Of a DNA stretch of 64,000 nt, positions 45,781 to 53,041 are shown piece by piece (the stretch's first letter is position 1; each line of letters starts with the position of its first letter). A program made the translations under genes and the position numbers. Below the pieces are notes generated by a model, which ran no database searches, had not been told where the DNA came from, and saw only the letters and a list, made by a program, of their open reading frames with translations. Source of the stretch: Bacteroidales bacterium (GTDB lineage: Bacteria > Bacteroidota > Bacteroidia > Bacteroidales > Lentimicrobiaceae). The stretch spans positions 1 through 64,000 of the forward strand of contig JAEUTG010000036.1 of the NCBI GenBank assembly GCA_016788045.1, given 5' to 3'.

Positions 45781-46404
45781 ATGGAAAAAGATTGGCTAAT
45801 CCGCGGGAATATCCCGGTAAGAAACAAAGAAACCAGCATTCACCTGCTGGATTTAAGCTTGCATTACAACCATTCAACCGACGATGACATCCATCACAAG
45901 CCCGGAAACAACCTCTCTATGCTGGGAAAAGGAGTCCGCAAGATCGGCGGGTGCCTGTTCGATATCCGGGGAATCGTACAGCTTTCGGGCAGAAATTCGC
46001 TTCAGATTACCACAATTGACTACCCTGATTCCGCCGGCCCGGTGAAGGCAGGTTTCATGCTGAAGAACCTTCATTTTCTTCATGCCTCAGCATGGAATAT
46101 CGATGATGAAACCGTGGAAATCGGCGAATACCTCATCCGCTATGACGATGAAAGTGTCGAAAGAATCCCGCTGGTATACAGGGAAAACATCCTTGACTGG
46201 TGGGGAAAACCGGGCGAGGAACACCAGAAGGCAGCCTGGAGAGGCATAAACGAAAGAACCCTTTCTGTAAGTCACCACCTCAGGCTGTTTCATTTGTGCT
46301 GGGAAAATCCCAGACCGGCAAGTATAGTCCGGGAAATTGAGTTAAAATCATTCAACACCGGGCCAGGCATTATGCTGGTGGCCATCACTGCCGATCCGGC
46401 TTAA
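45781..46404 (+). CDS. Stand-alone beta-sandwich protein without signal peptide
   Basis: A 207-residue protein of unknown function. Its pattern, CLFDIRGIVQLSG near residue 60, IPLVYRENILDWWG near 140 and LFHLCWENPRP near 170, ending GIMLVAITADP, matches from memory a domain often found inside large exported proteins of Planctomycetes, Verrucomicrobia and Bacteroidota. Here it stands alone with no signal peptide, so it appears cytoplasmic. It starts 4 bases after the GH5 stop and is followed by the reductase after 11 bases, so it belongs to the operon. It could bind a sugar, but no catalytic residues are evident. Confidence 0.65.
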   Translation: MEKDWLIRGNIPVRNKETSIHLLDLSLHYNHSTDDDIHHKPGNNLSMLGKGVRKIGGCLFDIRGIVQLSGRNSLQITTIDYPDSAGPVKAGFMLKNLHFLHASAWNIDDETVEIGEYLIRYDDESVERIPLVYRENILDWWGKPGEEHQKAAWRGINERTLSVSHHLRLFHLCWENPRPASIVREIELKSFNTGPGIMLVAITADPA

Positions 46405-46415
46405 ACCATTCACCG

Positions 46416-47408
46416 ATGAATTACCTTGCAAAGGAATCAAGATACGATCAGTTAAGTTACCGACGCTGTGGCAAAAGCGGGTTAAAGCTTCCTGAGATTT
46501 CTCTGGGGTTATGGCAGAACTTCAGCGACAACGACCTCTTCAGCAATTGCCGGTTGATGCTGAGAACAGCCTTTGACCATGGAATCACCCATTTCGATCT
46601 GGCCAACAACTACGGACCTCCGCCCGGATCAGCTGAAGAAACCTTTGGGAGGGTTATGCAGAAAGACTTCAGGCCTTACCGCGATGAGATGATCATTGCA
46701 ACCAAGGCAGGTTATGATATGTGGCCCGGCCCTTACGGCGACTTCGGATCAAGGAAATACCTGGTGGCCAGCCTCGATCAGAGTCTGCAACGAATGGGCA
46801 TTGATTACGTTGACATCTTTTACCATCATCGTCCCGACCCTGAAACACCGCTGGAGGAAACCATGATGGCCCTTGATCATATTGTAAAGCAAGGCAAGGC
46901 TCTCTATGCCGGAATATCCAATTATCCGGCCAGTCAGTCAAAGGCAGCCATTGCGATTCTGAAAGAGCTGAAGACCCCCTTCATCATCCATCAGGCTAAA
47001 TATTCCATGTTTGAGCGCTGGGTTGAGGATGAATTGCTCGGTGTTCTGGAAGACAGCGGGGCCGGGTGCATTGCCTTCTCACCACTGGCACAGGGGCTGC
47101 TCACCGATAAATACCTGAATGGCATTCCAGCAAATTCCAGGGCAGGCAGAGAACACACCTCACTACGCCCCGATCAGCTGCTGCCCGAACGCATTGAAAA
47201 AGCACGCATCCTGAACAAAACAGCCCAGAACCGCGGGCAATCGCTGGCTCAGATGGCCATAGCCTGGCTGCTCAGAGACCACCGGGTTACTTCTGTTCTG
47301 ATCGGTTCGAGTACACCGCATCAGTTGCTCAACAACCTGGATGCACTCACAAACAAACAATTCACCACGGATGAGCTGAATGCCATAGAAGGCATTCTGG
47401 CTGACTGA
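46416..47408 (+). CDS. Aldo/keto reductase (YghZ-like)
   Basis: A 330-residue cytoplasmic NADPH-dependent reductase of the AKR14/YghZ type. The catalytic tetrad is D61 and Y66 (HFDLANNYGPPPGSAEE), K97 (IATKAGY) and H138 (IFYHHRPD). The cofactor end has VLIGSSTPHQL. E. coli YghZ reduces L-glyceraldehyde 3-phosphate and other aldehydes. In a mannan locus it might reduce a sugar or an aldehyde product, but the substrate is not shown by the sequence. It lies between two exported proteins, with 11 and 19 bases to its neighbours. Confidence 0.88.
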   Translation: MNYLAKESRYDQLSYRRCGKSGLKLPEISLGLWQNFSDNDLFSNCRLMLRTAFDHGITHFDLANNYGPPPGSAEETFGRVMQKDFRPYRDEMIIATKAGYDMWPGPYGDFGSRKYLVASLDQSLQRMGIDYVDIFYHHRPDPETPLEETMMALDHIVKQGKALYAGISNYPASQSKAAIAILKELKTPFIIHQAKYSMFERWVEDELLGVLEDSGAGCIAFSPLAQGLLTDKYLNGIPANSRAGREHTSLRPDQLLPERIEKARILNKTAQNRGQSLAQMAIAWLLRDHRVTSVLIGSSTPHQLLNNLDALTNKQFTTDELNAIEGILAD

Positions 47409-47427
47409 AAAACCACTGCCACAGAAC

Positions 47428-49293
47428 ATGAAAAAATACGGCTTTCTTTTCCTGCTTATGCTGAATCTGCTGTTCGTGCACCACGGTTATGCTCAGCTGG
47501 CAAACCCCCATGCAACCCCTGAGGCACTTGCCCTGAAGCACTTTCTGGACTCTGTGTATGGTCACAAAATCATCAGCGGACAATGTGACGACAAATACCT
47601 CAACTACATCGAAACAGTCACCGGAGGTAAAGCGCCTGCCATCATGGGTTATGACTTTAATGGAATCTGTCCGTCGCAGGGCGGAAACAACGATGCCGCC
47701 AAAGCCATCCGATGGGTCAGAGACAGAAAGGGAATCGCCCAGTTTCAGTGGCACTGGATATCGCCCGATGCCAACGGCGACTGGTCATCATCAGACTTCA
47801 GCCTGGCCGCGGCCCTGGCCGACACAAGCAGCGATTCGTATCACCATATGATCCGCGACATTGACCTGGTGGCAGGTGCTCTGAAAACCATGCAGGACAG
47901 TATGGTCCCGGTCTTGTGGAGGCCGCTGCACGAAGCTGAAGGTGCCTGGTTCTGGTGGGGCATGTCGGGAAAAGATGCCTGTATCCAGCTATACAGGCTT
48001 ATGTACGACAGGCTGGTTAACCATCACCAGCTCAACAACCTGATCTGGATATGGAACAGTTACGGCACCGACAAACCAAACTGGTATCCGGGTGACGATG
48101 TGGTGGACATCATCGCCTGGGATTATCCGCGGTATACCGGAACCAACAACTCCTGGGATCAGTATCAGCATTTGTTTGCCGGAAACGGGAAGCCTTTTGG
48201 CATTGGTGAAGATGGACGGCTGACCGACCCGGAGATTCTGGATGAACAACCCTGGTTGTACTTCCTCACCTGGGCTTACATGATTGAAGACAACAACACC
48301 CCTGAATGGATAAACCAGGTGTACAACGATCCGCGGGTGATCACCCTCGACGACATGACACCCGGGCCCAAAGCCAAACCGGGACTGAGCAGGACACTCT
48401 TCGATATGAATGGAGACGGCCTGGAGACAACTACCCTCGATGGTACTGCCAGCTATACCAGCAATGGAAGCATCGTCAGCTACCAATGGAAACTCTCCGG
48501 TATAACGTTGTCGGAACTGGCATCTTTTGACTACAGCTTCCCCATCGGCATCCATTCGGTCACCCTCACGGTTACCAGCAGCACCGGCGAAACGGCCTCG
48601 GGCAATGTGGTGATTACCGTTCGCAGGCCAGGCCTGTCGCTGAATAAATCAGTCCGGGTTTCGTCAACCGAGGCCAACCTCGGCAATGTGGCTGCCAATG
48701 CAGTGGATGGAGACGAGAGCACCCGCTGGTCGAGCATGTATGCCGACCCCCAGTGGTTCGAGATCGACCTGGGAAGCACCTGCTATATCAATGAAGTTAT
48801 CCTCAGATGGGAAGTCGCTTCAGCCAGGGAATACACCATTGAAGTATCGGACAACGCCAGCCAGTGGACCACCCTCAGCAGTCAGCGGGAGATGCCTGCC
48901 GGCGCAAGAACTGATCAGCTGAGCAACCTGAACGGAACCGGAAGGTATATAAGGATGCACGGAACCAAACGGAATACGAACTATGGGTATTCCATCTACG
49001 AATTTGAAGTCTATGGCAATCAGGCCTCAGGTAACGGGGAGCTGCCGGATGAGAAACACCGCATTTATCCGACAATCCTCGAAAACGGACAACCGATCCG
49101 GATCAGCCTGCCAGAACAAACCGGGTTGCTTGATTACAGTATTTACGATACCAGCGGACAATGTATTGCTGCCGGGAGCATCAACTCCCTGAATCCGGAA
49201 ATCATCCCGCAAACCACACTACCGAAAGGCCTGTTTTTGCTCAGAATTGAATCCGCTGAGCGCTATTTCACCGGGAAATTCATCATCAGATAA
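47428..49293 (+). CDS. GH26 mannanase with PKD and discoidin domains and T9SS tail
   Basis: A 621-residue secreted enzyme. Signal peptide about 1-22, GH26 barrel about 25-315 with acid/base E169 in RPLHEAEGAWFWWG and nucleophile E261 in FGIGEDGRL. Next come a PKD-like domain (about 318-400, TTTLDGTASYTSNGSIVSYQW) and an F5/8 type C (CBM32-like) domain (about 405-530, NAVDGDESTRWSS). A T9SS sorting domain follows (about 545-621, ending FTGKFIIR). The barrel is divergent from the first GH26, so its specificity may differ, for example a mannobiose-releasing mode. It is probably displayed on the cell surface. Confidence 0.92.
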   Translation: MKKYGFLFLLMLNLLFVHHGYAQLANPHATPEALALKHFLDSVYGHKIISGQCDDKYLNYIETVTGGKAPAIMGYDFNGICPSQGGNNDAAKAIRWVRDRKGIAQFQWHWISPDANGDWSSSDFSLAAALADTSSDSYHHMIRDIDLVAGALKTMQDSMVPVLWRPLHEAEGAWFWWGMSGKDACIQLYRLMYDRLVNHHQLNNLIWIWNSYGTDKPNWYPGDDVVDIIAWDYPRYTGTNNSWDQYQHLFAGNGKPFGIGEDGRLTDPEILDEQPWLYFLTWAYMIEDNNTPEWINQVYNDPRVITLDDMTPGPKAKPGLSRTLFDMNGDGLETTTLDGTASYTSNGSIVSYQWKLSGITLSELASFDYSFPIGIHSVTLTVTSSTGETASGNVVITVRRPGLSLNKSVRVSSTEANLGNVAANAVDGDESTRWSSMYADPQWFEIDLGSTCYINEVILRWEVASAREYTIEVSDNASQWTTLSSQREMPAGARTDQLSNLNGTGRYIRMHGTKRNTNYGYSIYEFEVYGNQASGNGELPDEKHRIYPTILENGQPIRISLPEQTGLLDYSIYDTSGQCIAAGSINSLNPEIIPQTTLPKGLFLLRIESAERYFTGKFIIR

Positions 49294-49303
49294 AAACGGC
49301 TCA

Positions 49304-52300
49304 ATGTTCAGAAATACGCCAGCGCGGCTCTTTCATGTTTTCCTTGTTTCTGCCTGTTGCTTTTTCCCGGGGCTTCCCGGCAGCAGGGTGCAGGCGCAGG
49401 TAAACCTGGCGTTACACAGGGCGGCCTGGCATTCCTCAGCGGCCAACTTCAATCAGACTGCACACCTGGTTACAGATGGAAATGAGCTGACATCCTGGAA
49501 AAGCAACAACGGTAATAGCGCATGGCTTTACGTGGATCTGGGCGAAATCAGCGAAATCAGTTCAGTGCAGATCCTCTGGGGTGAAGTCCCTCCTGCCCGG
49601 TTTGAACTACAGACAGCTGTCAGCGGCAAACCTGACTTCCCTGAAGGCTGGAGCACCAAAGCACGAAAAACAGCAGCTGCGGGCAGTTCAGACCGATACC
49701 CCCTGAATGTCAGGGCACGCTACGTCAGGATTCTGATGACACAGAAACCGGATTCAGCAGTCGAAATCCGTGAACTGAAAGTTTTTGGCAATCAGCCGTT
49801 TCGCGGGACTATAGGTTCCCATTCAGCGATGATTGCCGGTAATCCGGGTTCTCTGAACGGCCGGCAGTGGAAGATCCGGCGAAGTACTGAGGTTCAGGGC
49901 GATGCAGCGTCTGTCTCATCTGCCGGCTGCGATGTTACAGGCTGGATTGACGCCTCCGTACCGGGAACCGTACTGGCCAGTTATGTTGAAGCCGGGGCTG
50001 TGCCTGATCCTTTGTACGCTGACAACCAGCTGCAGATTTCCGAATGGTATTTCAACGCAGATTTCTGGTACCGGAGAGAATTTATAGTCCCTGAAAGTTA
50101 CCGCGACAGAAATATCCGGCTCAACTTCAAAGGGATCAACTGGAAGGCTGAGGTCTATGTCAACGGGCATTTCGCAGGCAGGATTGATGGCGCTTTTACC
50201 CGGGCAAGCTTTGACATTACAGGGCTTGTCAACCCGGGAGAGCAGTCGGTGGTGGCTGTCCTGATAAAGATCAACGACCATCCCGGGGAGGCCACACTGC
50301 AGCACCTGAACGACCCCGATGGCAATGGTGGCATCATCGGCCGTGACAGCCCGACCTATGTTTCATCCATCGGCTGGAACTGGCTTCCCACCATACGGGG
50401 CAGAAATACCGGAATTACCGACGATGTCTACATTTCGGCTTCCGGCAGGATTGAGCTCAAAGACCCTTTTCTAACGACTACCCTGAACCTGCCCGATACA
50501 ACAGAAGCAAGCATCGGGCTGAGTCTGGACCTGGTGAACCCATCGAAGGAGGTGCTCGATGCAACTTTGCACCTTTCCTGCCATTACTTCAGCACCGTAG
50601 TCAGGATTACCGGACTCCAGCCTGGAGAAGTCAGGCAGATACAGTTAAACGAAGACAACCTCCCCGAGCTGCGTATTCACCACCCACAGCTCTGGTGGCC
50701 CAACGGATATGGAAAACAACAACTGGATACGCTCACCATCGTATGTACAGTAGGTGACAACGTATCTGACAGTCTTCGCATCCCATTCGGAATCAGGCAG
50801 ATTGAATACAGATATGTCAACAGCACGCTGTTCCTGCATGTGAATGGTTATCCCCTGCTTATCCGGGGCGGTAACTGGGGACTTCCGGAGGCCCTGCTTC
50901 GCTGCGATGCGGCAAAATACGACCTGCTGGTTAGAATGCATAAGGACATGAACCTTAACATGATACGCAACTGGGTCGGGCAAACCAGCAACGATGCTTT
51001 TTACGACGCCTGCGACCGGCATGGCATCCTTATTTTTGATGATTTCTGGCTGGCCAACCCGGTTGATGGCCCCGATCCGGCAGATGAATCCATGTTTATC
51101 CGCAATGCTGCCGACAAGATCAGGCGCTTCAGGAATCACCCTGCACTTGCATTATGGGCCGGTCGCAACGAAGGCTTTCCACCTGCCAGCCTCGATTCAG
51201 CAATGCGGGATCTGACAAGCCAGCTTGATTGTACCCGGCATTACATCGCACACTCCGCCAGCAGCCCGGTAACCGGACTCGGACCCTACGAAAATAAGGA
51301 CCCGGAGTGGTATTTCAGCAACCGGGGAGCCACTTTCCATACAGAACAGGGCATTGTATGTGTTCCGACCCTTGAAAGCATGTGTGCAATGTTGCCGCAG
51401 CAATCACGATGGCCGGTAAATGATCTGTGGGGCCTGCACGACTGGACTCAGCCAAGGGTGCAACGCTATACCGACGACATGATCTACCGCTACGGAGCAC
51501 CGGAAAGCCTTGAGGATATCTGCCTGAAAGCCCAGATGCTGAATCTGGAAGGCCCGAAGGCTATGATGGAAGCCTGGCAAAGTAAACGCGGTCCGGGAGT
51601 CCTTGTCTGGATGACACACCCCGCCTGGCCTTCCCTGATCTGCCAGACCTATGACTACTACCTGCAACCTTCAGCAGCATATTTTGCGCTGAAACGGGGC
51701 AGCGAACCCGTTCATGTTTTCCTGAACCCTTTGAACCATTCAGTGCAGATTTCAAACAACACCATCCACCAGCTCAGGGCTATCACGGCCAAAGCGGAAG
51801 TTTACAGCATTTCGGGGAATAAAATCAGCGAAAAGTCATTCCACACAGAGGTAAATGCCAGCAGCACAAAGGATTGCTTTAGCGTGGATGTGCCATCACC
51901 AACCACCGGGATCATGTTTGTTAAGCTTTCGCTGAAGGATGAAGAGGACAAACTCCTGTCGGATAATTTCTACTGGCTAAGTCCCGACTCCCTGAATTAC
52001 CGTGAGCTCAACCGTTTGCCCGGGGTACAGCTGAAAGCCACTGCATTCATCGATATGATCAGAAACAAGGATTGTATCATGGTGAAAATCACCAATACCA
52101 CAAAGAAAATTGCATTGATGACGGAACTTGTGGCAGCGGATGAGGCCAGAGGTGAGCGACTGCTGCCGGTCTTCCTGAGCGATAATTTCTTTTCGCTGGT
52201 ACCGGGTGAAAGCCAGACTGTAACCATAACCCCTGAAAACGGGCTCCCTGACAGAATGCTGATCACCATCAGGGGCTGGAACATTGCTGAACAGCACATT

Positions 52301-52321
52301 ACACTGATTAAGGCGGACTAA
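49304..52321 (+). CDS. Large GH2 glycosidase with N-terminal discoidin domain
   Basis: A 1005-residue exported enzyme. ATG 49304 is used, 10 bases after the previous stop and ahead of a signal peptide (ending RVQAQ); an in-frame TTG at 49247 lies inside the preceding gene. An F5/8 type C domain spans about 32-160 (TDGNELTSWKSNNGNSAW). The GH2 jelly roll, immunoglobulin-like and barrel domains follow. Acid/base E623 lies in WAGRNEGFP and the likely nucleophile is E681 in FHTEQGIV. The pattern is nearer to exo-beta-glucosaminidase and endo-beta-mannosidase GH2 groups than to the classical mannosidase at 27672. It is a paralogue of the gene at 53042. Confidence 0.82.
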   Translation: MFRNTPARLFHVFLVSACCFFPGLPGSRVQAQVNLALHRAAWHSSAANFNQTAHLVTDGNELTSWKSNNGNSAWLYVDLGEISEISSVQILWGEVPPARFELQTAVSGKPDFPEGWSTKARKTAAAGSSDRYPLNVRARYVRILMTQKPDSAVEIRELKVFGNQPFRGTIGSHSAMIAGNPGSLNGRQWKIRRSTEVQGDAASVSSAGCDVTGWIDASVPGTVLASYVEAGAVPDPLYADNQLQISEWYFNADFWYRREFIVPESYRDRNIRLNFKGINWKAEVYVNGHFAGRIDGAFTRASFDITGLVNPGEQSVVAVLIKINDHPGEATLQHLNDPDGNGGIIGRDSPTYVSSIGWNWLPTIRGRNTGITDDVYISASGRIELKDPFLTTTLNLPDTTEASIGLSLDLVNPSKEVLDATLHLSCHYFSTVVRITGLQPGEVRQIQLNEDNLPELRIHHPQLWWPNGYGKQQLDTLTIVCTVGDNVSDSLRIPFGIRQIEYRYVNSTLFLHVNGYPLLIRGGNWGLPEALLRCDAAKYDLLVRMHKDMNLNMIRNWVGQTSNDAFYDACDRHGILIFDDFWLANPVDGPDPADESMFIRNAADKIRRFRNHPALALWAGRNEGFPPASLDSAMRDLTSQLDCTRHYIAHSASSPVTGLGPYENKDPEWYFSNRGATFHTEQGIVCVPTLESMCAMLPQQSRWPVNDLWGLHDWTQPRVQRYTDDMIYRYGAPESLEDICLKAQMLNLEGPKAMMEAWQSKRGPGVLVWMTHPAWPSLICQTYDYYLQPSAAYFALKRGSEPVHVFLNPLNHSVQISNNTIHQLRAITAKAEVYSISGNKISEKSFHTEVNASSTKDCFSVDVPSPTTGIMFVKLSLKDEEDKLLSDNFYWLSPDSLNYRELNRLPGVQLKATAFIDMIRNKDCIMVKITNTTKKIALMTELVAADEARGERLLPVFLSDNFFSLVPGESQTVTITPENGLPDRMLITIRGWNIAEQHITLIKAD

Positions 52322-52332
52322 ATTAACCTGAC

Positions 52333-53019
52333 ATGAAAATAGTCAACATTCTCTTCATTTTCTTAGTGCAGAATATCTGCCTGATCGCGGCAGCGCAGGT
52401 ACCAGCTGGATACAAGGGCCTTCCCTACCACGAAGAAGGCTGTAACAAGGGCCCGCAACTGATTCCCGGAAGGGTTGAACTGGCTTTTTACGATACGGGA
52501 GGTGAAGGGGTCGCCTATCACGATGTAACCCCCGAAAATGAAGGATCGAAACTGAATCATGAAGTCCATGATTACGGCAGCCACTGGCGCCCCGGCATTC
52601 CCGCATCCATCGCCTTCTTCCGTGAAAATGAGGGGGTTGACATCTCATATACCAAAGACTGGGCCGACTTTAACCATCCCAACAAGGCAGATCCGAAAGT
52701 GAACCAGTTATACATCGGCTGGCAGGAAGACGGAGAATGGACGAATTATACGGTAAATGTTCTGAAACCAGGAAAATACAGAATCATCACCATCTACGGA
52801 AACAAGGATAATCAGGCTGAGTTGTGGATCAACAACCACTTTGCCTGCAAGCTGCTGCTGCCTGAAGATACCGGTAACTGGCACAACTGGGCACAGGCAA
52901 CCATCGGCGAAATTGTCTTTGAACAGGAAGGTACGCAATTGCTCACGTTAAAATGCAACAAGGGGGCAAACCTCGCTTTTCTCGATTTTCTGCTGACAGA
53001 GGAAATTATCAGGAATTAA
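52333..53019 (+). CDS. Exported CBM6-like carbohydrate-binding protein
   Basis: A 228-residue protein with a signal peptide (about 1-21, ending IAAAQ). The rest looks like a single beta-sandwich of the CBM6/CBM35 type: GEGVAYHDVTPENEG, then DISYTKDWADF, LYIGWQEDGEWTNYTVNVLK and a C-terminal strand LAFLDFLL. The exposed Trp and Tyr would suit sugar binding. It carries no catalytic domain, lipobox or T9SS tail. It sits between two paralogous GH2 genes and may bind their substrate or join their complex. The CBM family assignment is tentative. Confidence 0.6.
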   Translation: MKIVNILFIFLVQNICLIAAAQVPAGYKGLPYHEEGCNKGPQLIPGRVELAFYDTGGEGVAYHDVTPENEGSKLNHEVHDYGSHWRPGIPASIAFFRENEGVDISYTKDWADFNHPNKADPKVNQLYIGWQEDGEWTNYTVNVLKPGKYRIITIYGNKDNQAELWINNHFACKLLLPEDTGNWHNWAQATIGEIVFEQEGTQLLTLKCNKGANLAFLDFLLTEEIIRN

Positions 53020-53041
53020 CAACAACCAAAACCGCTCGTTT

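Noticed and set aside
49247..49303. Earlier TTG start of the GH2 gene
   Set aside because: It lies within the previous gene and displaces the signal peptide.
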